Below, piece by piece: positions 30,059-36,501 of a stretch of DNA of 40,742 nt; positions within the stretch are counted from its first letter, which is position 1, and every line of letters starts with the position of its first letter. Below the pieces are notes generated by a model. That model was given only the letters and a program-made list of their open reading frames with translations. It had not been told where the DNA came from and searched no databases. Source of the stretch: Firmicutes bacterium CAG:124 (lineage in GTDB: Bacteria; Bacillota; Clostridia; Oscillospirales; Oscillospiraceae); contig HF990656.1 of assembly GCA_000432135.1 (NCBI GenBank), forward strand, positions 41,269 through 82,010, given 5' to 3'. Made by a program: the position numbers and the translations under genes.

Positions 30059-30188
30059 ATCGTCTGCGGTTGTCAGCGGAGCTTTTGCCCCAACTGTGCA
30101 GTTTGAAAAACTTGAAATACACAAAGTATTCCTGCGTTTTCAAACTTTCATTTGGGACAAAATCTCTCGCTGACAACTCTTGCCGATT
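30058..30188. repeat. About 130-bp imperfect inverted repeat within the operon
   Basis: Two arms of about 60 nt are centred at 30123. The outer ends AATCG/CGATT and TTGTCAGCG/CGCTGACAA (30070-30078 and 30168-30176) are perfect. Inner blocks such as GTTTGAAAA with TTTTCAAAC and AATAC with GTATT also pair, with small indels between. It starts at the last base of the ATPase stop. It could be a small mobile-type palindrome or a large mRNA hairpin. Confidence 0.75.
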
Positions 30189-30225
30189 CAATCAGCGGTT
30201 ACCTACGCCCAGGAGGAATAGAGGT

Positions 30226-30942
30226 ATGTTTGTCTGGACACCGGACATGATCCGGTTCATGCAGGCGGCGAATGAAAAAAGCGACTATCACGCGCGCCTT
30301 GCCGCCATTCTCACACCCAAGCTTTCAAACTGCCGCACGCTCTGCGACGCGGGGTGCGGGCTGGGAGCGTTATCCGCCGCGCTGAGTCCGTATTTCGAGA
30401 AAATCACAGCGGCGGACGTGTCTGACGAGGCGCTGGACGTGCTGCGGCAGACCATCCGAACGCGGCAGCTCACAAATATCACGCCGCTGCACTGCGATTT
30501 ATTGACGTCGGAGGACAGGACGCAGTACGACGCGATGGTCTTCTGCTTTTTCGGCAGTCTTGCGGAAATTCTTCCCGTCGCGCGCAGACAGTGCGCGAAA
30601 ACGGTCATTATCATCAAAAAGAACTACGATTTACACCGGTTTTCTCTGACAGAGCAGCCCATTCGCGGCGAGACAGCTCCCGCCGCCTTCGAAACGCTCC
30701 GCAAACTGGGCGTGCCGTTCGAATTTGACGCGCAGGAGCTGGAGCACGGACAGCCGTTTGCGTCGCTGGACGAAGCCGTCCGGTTCTTCCGCATCTACAG
30801 CCGGGACGAAACGCCCGGCGCGATCACGCCCGAGGCCGTCCTGCCGCGTTTGCTGCGGACGGACAACGCGCAGTACCCGTATTATCTGCCGCAGACCAAG
30901 CGGCTTGGCATCCTGACGATCAGAATGGAGGATCTTGTATGA
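30226..30942 (+). CDS. Class I SAM-dependent methyltransferase
   Basis: A 238-residue Rossmann-fold methyltransferase. The start at 30226 follows AGGAGG. An upstream in-frame ATG at 30070 would encode part of the inverted repeat and has no ribosome site. Motif I is LCDAGCGLGALSAAL (about residues 38-52), the acidic end of strand 2 is TAADVSDEALDV, and motif II is near PLHCDLL. The later YDAMVFCFFGSL and VIIIKKNYD fit strands 4 and 5. The acceptor substrate is unknown. Its stop overlaps the start of the XdhC-like gene (ATGA), so its product is made together with that maturation factor. This partnership is unusual and may indicate modification of a cofactor, chelator or ligand. Confidence 0.85.
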   Translation: MFVWTPDMIRFMQAANEKSDYHARLAAILTPKLSNCRTLCDAGCGLGALSAALSPYFEKITAADVSDEALDVLRQTIRTRQLTNITPLHCDLLTSEDRTQYDAMVFCFFGSLAEILPVARRQCAKTVIIIKKNYDLHRFSLTEQPIRGETAPAAFETLRKLGVPFEFDAQELEHGQPFASLDEAVRFFRIYSRDETPGAITPEAVLPRLLRTDNAQYPYYLPQTKRLGILTIRMEDLV

Positions 30943-32012
30943 AAGCGCTTTTCACATCCATGCTGCAGGCGCTCGCGCAGGGCGAGGGTGTCGTGCTGTG
31001 CAGCATTCTCGCCTCGTCCGGCTCCACGCCGCGCGGTGCGGGCGCAAAAATGGCCGTCTTCGCCGACGGCCATACGGAGGGCACCGTCGGCGGCGGCGCG
31101 GTCGAGCTGGAATCCGGGAAGCTGGCGATGGAGGTCCTGAAAACGAAGCAGTCCCTCGTGCACGGCTACTGCCTGGCCCCCAACGAGGTCGCGGACATCG
31201 GTATGATCTGCGGCGGCAATGTGACGGTCTTCTTCCAGTATTTTGACCCGCAGGCCGAGGCGGATACCGCGCTGCTGCGCGGCATTCTGGAGCTTCTGAA
31301 CGGCAATCAGAACAGCTGGCTCGTCTACCGCATGGACGATGGCTGCGTCAGCGCAATGGGGACCTATGACGAGGCGCATGGTCTGCGCTTCACGGACTGC
31401 ATCACACCGGACGAGCTGCGCCCGATGCTCCGCGCGGACGCGGTCACGAAAAAGGGCGAGCCGCGCTATTACGTCGAGCCGCTCACGCGGGCGGGCTACG
31501 CGTATATCTTCGGCGGCGGGCACGTCGGCGCGGCGCTCGTGCCGGTGCTGGCTTCGGTCGATTTCCGCGTTGTGGTCTATGACAACCGGCCGGGATTTGC
31601 CACGCCGGAGCACTATCCGCAGGCTGAGCGCGTCATTCTCGGCGATTATCTGGACATTGGCGCGCATCTGACGCTCACGGAAAACGATTACGTCTGCATC
31701 ATGACCCCCGGCCATCAGGCCGACCGCGAGGTGCTGCTGCAGGCGATGCGTTCGCCCGCGACGTATATCGGCTGCATCGGCAGCACCCCTAAAATTTCGC
31801 CCACCCACGCGCTCCTCTCTGGAGCGTCGACCAATGCGTATCTCATGGAAAACGGCATCCCGGAGACGGAGCTTGCCCGCATCCACGCGCCCATCGGGCT
31901 GGACATTCTCGGCCAGACTCCGGCGGAGATCGCCGTGTCGATCGCGGCAGAGATGATCCTGCACCGGGCGAAGCGCTCCGGGACCGCGAAAAAGCCGCGG
32001 GAGGAGGGGTAA
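30939..32012 (+). CDS. XdhC/CoxI-family protein (molybdenum enzyme maturation)
   Basis: A 357-residue protein with the N-terminal XdhC_CoxI domain (SSGSTPRGAGAKM at about residues 26-38, TVGGGAVE, MICGGNVTVFFQYF) and the C-terminal Rossmann domain (YIFGGGHVGAALVPV at about 189-203, CIMTPGHQAD, YIGCIGS). Known XdhC proteins bind molybdenum cofactor and help load its sulfurated form into xanthine dehydrogenase-type hydroxylases. No hydroxylase gene is in the window, so the client must be encoded elsewhere. It overlaps the methyltransferase gene by 4 bp and is followed after 2 bp by the NTPase gene. I rate the family assignment high and the exact client unknown. Confidence 0.93.
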   Translation: MKALFTSMLQALAQGEGVVLCSILASSGSTPRGAGAKMAVFADGHTEGTVGGGAVELESGKLAMEVLKTKQSLVHGYCLAPNEVADIGMICGGNVTVFFQYFDPQAEADTALLRGILELLNGNQNSWLVYRMDDGCVSAMGTYDEAHGLRFTDCITPDELRPMLRADAVTKKGEPRYYVEPLTRAGYAYIFGGGHVGAALVPVLASVDFRVVVYDNRPGFATPEHYPQAERVILGDYLDIGAHLTLTENDYVCIMTPGHQADREVLLQAMRSPATYIGCIGSTPKISPTHALLSGASTNAYLMENGIPETELARIHAPIGLDILGQTPAEIAVSIAAEMILHRAKRSGTAKKPREEG

Positions 32013-32014
32013 GG

Positions 32015-32533
32015 ATGCACGTATTTCTGACCGGTCCTGTGCAGATCGGGAAAAGCACGCTGATCGCCGCCGCGCTGGACGCTTTGCAGCCGGAGCGGCT
32101 GGGCGGCTTCCGCACCGTCTCGGCAAAGCCGGAGGCGGACGGCAGCAGCCCCGTCTATCTGCATCCCGCCGCCGCGCAGGATCTGCTCTGCGGCGCACAG
32201 AACCGCGTTGGCATCCGCCGCCCGGAACTTGGCATCGCGTCGTTCCCGGACGCGTTTGAAACGGCGGGCATGGACGCGCTGAAGGGCGCGGAGGACTGCG
32301 ACCTTGTGCTGATGGACGAGATCGGCCGCATGGAGCGGCACGCGGACACGTATTCCGCACGCATCCGGACGCTTCTGGATGGATGCGTCCCCATTCTCGG
32401 CGTGGTGCAGAAAAAGGCCGACACCCCGCTCGCCGCCGCCATCCGCAGCCACCCGAACGTGCGCCTGATCGAGGTATCGGAGGAGAACCGCGACGTGCTG
32501 CTCCCGGAGATCTTGAGCGCACTGCGCAGCTGA
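32015..32533 (+). CDS. THEP1-like nucleoside-triphosphatase
   Basis: A 172-residue P-loop protein. Walker A is TGPVQIGKSTL at about residues 6-16, Walker B is LVLMDEIGRMER (about 97-108). The overall plan, with GGFRTVSAK after the first helix and a DEIG motif, matches the THEP1/NTPase_1 family. A similar protein often accompanies XdhC-type and selenium-dependent molybdenum hydroxylase genes in Clostridia, to my recollection. Purified family members hydrolyse NTPs, but the cellular role is not known. It ends the FecCD-ATPase-methyltransferase-XdhC operon. GGAGGAGGGG at the end of the XdhC gene serves as its ribosome site. Confidence 0.82.
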   Translation: MHVFLTGPVQIGKSTLIAAALDALQPERLGGFRTVSAKPEADGSSPVYLHPAAAQDLLCGAQNRVGIRRPELGIASFPDAFETAGMDALKGAEDCDLVLMDEIGRMERHADTYSARIRTLLDGCVPILGVVQKKADTPLAAAIRSHPNVRLIEVSEENRDVLLPEILSALRS

Positions 32534-32556
32534 ACGTCTGCGGCAAACTCGTATAT

Positions 32557-32583
32557 ACCTGCCCATTCGGCTGTAGGGCAGGT
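32557..32583 (+). terminator. Hairpin between the NTPase and mscS-like genes
   Basis: A perfect 8-bp stem ACCTGCCC/GGGCAGGT (32557-32564 with 32576-32583) and an 11-nt loop in the 76-bp gap. It lacks a T-run and could be a weak terminator. Confidence 0.45.
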
Positions 32584-32609
32584 ACTACCCATAACGCACA
32601 GGAGGTTTT

Positions 32610-33443
32610 ATGTTCTTTTCTTCTGTTCTTGACTCGGCTGCCATTGACGAAAAACAGGTGCAGTCGTTTTTCTCGAAGCTGACGCTTGAAAAGCTGCTGT
32701 ATGCGGCGGTGCTGCTGGTTCTGTGCGCAGTGCTCATCAAGCTGATCCTGAAGGCGGCGGACAAGCTGTTTTCGCATTCGAAGCTTGACCACACCATTTT
32801 CGGCTTCCTGCGCACGACGGCCAAGGCAGTTCTGATCTTTATCGCCGTCATGCTTGTGGCCGGGACGCTCGGCATCGATACAAGCTCTCTGCTGGCGATT
32901 TTGAGCGTCGCCGGTCTTGCCGTTTCGCTCTCGATGCAGACGGCGCTGTCCAACGTCGCGGGCGCGCTGATGATCCTGACGGCTAAGCCCTTCCGGTCGG
33001 GCGATTATGTCCAGATCGGCGACAAGGCCGGGACCGTGCTGACCATCGGCGCGGTCTATACGAGCCTGCGCACCTATGACAACCAGATCATCTATCTGCC
33101 CAACAGCCAGATCACGACGGGCAGCATCGTCAACATGACGAGCGAGGACGTGCGCCGGATCGACGTGAACGTCTCGGCGTCCTATGACGATGCGGCGGAC
33201 AAGGTCCGCGCCGCCCTCTGCGCCGCTGCGGCAGCGCATGAAAAGACGCTCCGCGACCGGCCTGTCGAGGCGCACGTCGTCTCCTACGGCGACAGCTCGA
33301 TCCAGTATGTCCTGCGCTTCTGGGCGCGCACAGAGGATTATTGGACGTGCTATAACGATGTGCTCGACGGGATGCAGGAGGTCTTTTCCGCTGCCGGGAT
33401 CACCATGTGCTATCCGCATATCAATGTTCATATGGGATCATAA
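32610..33443 (+). CDS. Small-conductance mechanosensitive channel (MscS family)
   Basis: A 277-residue inner-membrane channel that opens on membrane tension and releases solutes during osmotic downshock. Three membrane segments lie at about residues 28-47, 68-85 and 95-128. The pore helix has the Gly/Ala-rich GLAVSLSMQTALSNVAGALMIL pattern, followed by the beta domain AKPFRSGDYVQIGDKAGTV and YLPNSQITTGSIVN typical of MscS. Length matches the minimal MscS of Escherichia coli (286). AGGAGG precedes the ATG. It may be transcribed partly from the upstream operon but probably stands alone. A long AT-rich hairpin follows. Confidence 0.95.
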   Translation: MFFSSVLDSAAIDEKQVQSFFSKLTLEKLLYAAVLLVLCAVLIKLILKAADKLFSHSKLDHTIFGFLRTTAKAVLIFIAVMLVAGTLGIDTSSLLAILSVAGLAVSLSMQTALSNVAGALMILTAKPFRSGDYVQIGDKAGTVLTIGAVYTSLRTYDNQIIYLPNSQITTGSIVNMTSEDVRRIDVNVSASYDDAADKVRAALCAAAAAHEKTLRDRPVEAHVVSYGDSSIQYVLRFWARTEDYWTCYNDVLDGMQEVFSAAGITMCYPHINVHMGS

Positions 33444-33485
33444 AAAAAGGAATATCCGGATACCGCATATCATTTTCTGCATAAA

Positions 33486-33521
33486 GTCAGAATTATCTAT
33501 TATTTTGTAGATAATTCTGAC
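33486..33521 (+). terminator. AT-rich terminator hairpin after the MscS gene
   Basis: A perfect 14-bp stem, GTCAGAATTATCTA and its complement (33486-33499 with 33508-33521), with an 8-nt loop and a T-rich tract (CTGTTTTTAATGTTTT) just after. The stem is much richer in AT than the surroundings. Confidence 0.75.
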
Positions 33522-33783
33522 CTCATCTGTTTTTAATGTTTTATTCTCTCCGTAAAATTGGATTTCCGGTGATCCCCCGCAGGGGGTTCGCATCGGTTGA
33601 CTTTTTTCGGGGCGCTTGGTAAAATGGACACAAGCTATATGAGGTGCATCCTGCCGCTTTTTGGTTTCAAAGCGCAGCTGCGCCTGCTCGGTCTGTCCGC
33701 ACGGGCAGTCCGCCGCCCCTTTCGGCTCTGCGTCCGGTGTACGCAGGCCGGTTCAGAACATATTTTAGGAGGATACATCATCG
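33522..33783 (+). other. Intergenic region and leader upstream of cooS
   Basis: This 340-bp gap (33444-33783) holds no credible gene. After the hairpin at 33486-33521 it contains a small CCCCC/GGGGG hairpin (about 33575), the cooS promoter and an untranslated leader of about 150 nt. The leader can form short stems (GCGCAGCTGCGC at about 33671-33682, and CTGTCC with GGGCAG). I recognise no known riboswitch consensus in it. AGGAGGA lies before the cooS ATG. Confidence 0.5.
33597..33625 (+). promoter_or_regulatory. cooS operon promoter
   Basis: -35 TTGACT (33597-33602), 17-bp spacer and -10 TAAAAT (33620-33625). Transcription would begin near 33632, leaving a leader of about 150 nt before cooS. 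Confidence 0.75.
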
Positions 33784-35685
33784 ATGGATTGGGATCGCTT
33801 AATCACAGTTGAACAGATGGAAGCAGCGACCAACGAATTGCTTGAAACCGGCAAAAAAGTTGGCGCGGATTCCTGGCAGCAGCGCGTCAAGAATCAGACG
33901 CCGCACTGCGGCTTCGGCGAAGCCGGCACCTGCTGCCGCATTTGCTCCATGGGCCCCTGCCGCATCACGCCCAAGGCGCCGCGCGGCATCTGCGGCTGCG
34001 ACGTGCACGGCATCGTCGGCCGCAACTATCTGCGCTTCACCGCTGGCGGCGCAGCCACGCACTCCGACCATGGCCGTCAGATCTGCCACACGCTCTATCA
34101 GGCGAAAGAGGGCGGCTCCTACCAGGTCAAGGATCCGGAAAAGCTGAAGAAGATCGCCGCCGAGTGGGGCATCGAGACCGAGGGCAAGGATATCTACGAT
34201 CTGGCCCACGAGGTCGCCGAGACGGGTCTTCTCGAGTACGGCAAGCCGTTCGGCGTGCAGCGCTACCTCAAGCGCGCACCGGAGCACACCCAGAAGCTGT
34301 GGCATGACGCCGGCATCGAGCCGCGCGCGATCGACCGTGAGGTCTCGCAGTCGCTGCACATGACGCATATGGGCTGTTCCTCGCTGCCGGAGGCTCTGAT
34401 CAAGCAGTCCCTGCGCGCCGGTCTGTCCGACGGCTGGGGCGGCTCCATGATGGGCACCGAGTTCTCCGACGTTCTGTTCGGTACGCCGCGCCCTGTCGAC
34501 ACCACCGCCAACATCGGCGTCATGGAAAAGGACATGGTCAACATCATCGTCCACGGCCACGATCCGTCTCTTTCCGAGATGATCGTCATGTATTCGCAGG
34601 ATCCCGAGATGGTCGCGCTGGCCAAGTCCGTCGGCGCCAAGGGCATCAATATCGCCGGCGTCTGCTGCACCGGCAACGAGGTCGCCATGCGTCAGGGCAT
34701 TCCGATGGCGGGCAACTTCCTGCAGCAGGAAAACGTCGTTCTGACGGGCGCCTGCGAGGCCATCGTCGTCGACGTGCAGTGCATCTTCCCGGCCCTTGGC
34801 CCGCTGTCCAAGTGCTTCCATACCAAGTTCATCACCACGTCTCCCATCGCCCGTATGCCGGACTCCGATTTCATCGAGTTCCACGAGGACACTGCGGCGG
34901 ACAACGCCAAGGCGATCATTCGCATGGCGATTGAAAACTTCAAAAACCGCAAGCCCGAGCTTGTCAACATTCCGAACCTCAAGACCAAGGCCCGTGTCGG
35001 CTACTCGGTCGAGGCCATTAAGAAAGAGCTCGACGGCGTGTGCAACTCTCACGTCGACGTCCTCGGCACGCTCAAGCCGCTGGCTGACGTCGTCAAGGCC
35101 GGCGTCCTGCGCGGCGCTGTCGCAATGGTCGGCTGCAACAACCCCAAGGTCCGCCCCGACACCGCGCACATCGAGCTGATGAAGAAGCTCCTCAAGAACG
35201 ATATCATCGTCATCGTCTCCGGCTGTTCGGCACAGGCCGCGGCCAAGGCAGGCCTCATGGATCTCGACGCCGCCGAATACTGCGGCGAGGGCCTCAAGCG
35301 CGTGTGCAAGCTGGTCGGCATCCCGCCCATCCTGCATATGGGCTCCTGCGTTGATATTTCCCGTATGATGATCCTTGCTTCCGATCTTGCAAAGGATTGG
35401 GGCATCAACATTTCCCAGATTCCGCTCTGCGGCTGCGCGCCGGAATGGATGTCTGAAAAGGCAGTTTCCATCGGCAACTACGTCGTGGCGACCGGCATCG
35501 ACACCTACCTCGGCGTCGATCCGTACTCCAAGGGCTCCAGCGAGATCACCGAGCTTCTGCAGGGTGAGACGCGGGGCTGCAAGGAGTGGGTCGAGGCGCA
35601 CTTCGTCGTCGACACCAACATTGAGAGCCTCGGCGACAAGATGATCGCCGCAATCGAAGCCAAGCGCGCGGCTCTCGGCATCTAA
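33784..35685 (+). CDS. cooS: Anaerobic carbon monoxide dehydrogenase, catalytic subunit
   Basis: A 633-residue Ni-Fe enzyme that interconverts CO and CO2. The N-terminal cysteines for the D and B clusters are present (Cys42, 50, 51, 54, 59, and Cys70/72). The C-cluster ligands also match the known CODH pattern: a His in VHGHDP (His257 or 259), Cys295 (GVCCTGNE), Cys333 (DVQCIFP), Cys451 (VGCNN), Cys481 (SGCSAQ) and Cys522 (HMGSCVD). Lengths and spacing fit CooS/AcsA, so the enzyme should be active. The cytosolic enzyme donates CO to acetyl-CoA synthase, encoded two genes downstream, in the Wood-Ljungdahl pathway. It heads a three-gene operon with a leader and has a good ribosome site. Confidence 0.97.
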   Translation: MDWDRLITVEQMEAATNELLETGKKVGADSWQQRVKNQTPHCGFGEAGTCCRICSMGPCRITPKAPRGICGCDVHGIVGRNYLRFTAGGAATHSDHGRQICHTLYQAKEGGSYQVKDPEKLKKIAAEWGIETEGKDIYDLAHEVAETGLLEYGKPFGVQRYLKRAPEHTQKLWHDAGIEPRAIDREVSQSLHMTHMGCSSLPEALIKQSLRAGLSDGWGGSMMGTEFSDVLFGTPRPVDTTANIGVMEKDMVNIIVHGHDPSLSEMIVMYSQDPEMVALAKSVGAKGINIAGVCCTGNEVAMRQGIPMAGNFLQQENVVLTGACEAIVVDVQCIFPALGPLSKCFHTKFITTSPIARMPDSDFIEFHEDTAADNAKAIIRMAIENFKNRKPELVNIPNLKTKARVGYSVEAIKKELDGVCNSHVDVLGTLKPLADVVKAGVLRGAVAMVGCNNPKVRPDTAHIELMKKLLKNDIIVIVSGCSAQAAAKAGLMDLDAAEYCGEGLKRVCKLVGIPPILHMGSCVDISRMMILASDLAKDWGINISQIPLCGCAPEWMSEKAVSIGNYVVATGIDTYLGVDPYSKGSSEITELLQGETRGCKEWVEAHFVVDTNIESLGDKMIAAIEAKRAALGI

Positions 35686-35711
35686 GATCTTCCCGGAGGG
35701 TCTTTACCGAT

Positions 35712-36479
35712 ATGAAAGTAGCTATCACCGGCAAGGGCGGCGTCGGCAAGACGACGCTGGCCTCCACGCTCGCACGTCTCTACGCCGACGAAGGGCGCAC
35801 CGTCCTCGCAGCCGACGTCGACCCGGATGCCAATCTGGGTCTGGCGCTGGGCCTGACGGAGGAAGAGGTCAATTCCATTGTCCCGGTCTCCAAAATGAAG
35901 CAGCTTGCCAAGCAGCGCACGGGTGCAAACGACCAGAACAGCTTCTATAAGCTGAACCCGGACGTTTCCGATCTGCCCGACAAGCTCGCCAAAAACATCA
36001 ACGGCGTGAAGCTTCTCGTCATGGGCACGGTCGACACCGGCGGCTCCGGCTGCGTCTGCCCGGAGCACGTAATGCTCAAGGCGATTCTGACGAATCTCGT
36101 CTTCCGCAGGGACGACGTGGTCATCATGGACATGGAGGCGGGACTTGAGCACCTTGGACGCGGCACGGCCAGCATGATGGATCAGTTCATCGTGGTCATC
36201 GAGCCGGGCGCGCGGAGCGTACAGACCTATGTGCGCATCAAGGAGCTTGCAAAGGACATCGGCGTGACCAAGGTGCGCGTCGTCGCCAACAAGATCCGCG
36301 ACGAATCCGACCGTGAATTTATCAGAAGCCGCATCCCGGCAGACGATCTGCTCGGCTTCATCAGCTACAGTCCCACCGTCATCGACGCGGACCGGAAGGG
36401 CCTCTCCCCCTACGACTGCAGCCCCGACGCGCTGGATGAGATCCGCGCGATCAAGGCTGCCATTGACGCCAAAGAATGA
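35712..36479 (+). CDS. cooC: CODH nickel-insertion ATPase (CooC family)
   Basis: A 255-residue MinD/ParA-like ATPase that helps insert nickel into CO dehydrogenase or acetyl-CoA synthase. The deviant Walker A, GKGGVGKTT, lies at residues 8-16. The DVDPDANLGLALG segment is at about 38-50, and the metal-binding CxC pair is in SGCVCPEH (about 114-121), the feature that defines CooC. Walker B-like VVIMDMEAGLEHLGRG follows. It lies 26 bp after cooS and 22 bp before acsB, so all three are probably one transcript. AcsF is a closely related acetyl-CoA-synthase factor, and I cannot separate the two names by sequence alone. Confidence 0.94.
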   Translation: MKVAITGKGGVGKTTLASTLARLYADEGRTVLAADVDPDANLGLALGLTEEEVNSIVPVSKMKQLAKQRTGANDQNSFYKLNPDVSDLPDKLAKNINGVKLLVMGTVDTGGSGCVCPEHVMLKAILTNLVFRRDDVVIMDMEAGLEHLGRGTASMMDQFIVVIEPGARSVQTYVRIKELAKDIGVTKVRVVANKIRDESDREFIRSRIPADDLLGFISYSPTVIDADRKGLSPYDCSPDALDEIRAIKAAIDAKE

Positions 36480-36501
36480 ATCTGAAAGGAATGAAACCAC
36501 A

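Noticed and set aside
30070..30225. Upstream extension of the methyltransferase reading frame
   Set aside because: The extension would translate the inverted repeat. The AGGAGG-preceded ATG at 30226 gives a normal N-terminus.
30882..33431. An 849-residue open frame on the - strand over the XdhC and MscS genes
   Set aside because: Composition is that of an antisense shadow (Arg/Ala/His/Asp-rich) and it crosses several real genes and intergenic gaps.
33597..33812. A 71-codon open frame starting within the cooS promoter
   Set aside because: It begins inside the -35 box, has no ribosome site and runs into cooS in another frame. The region is better explained as promoter and leader.
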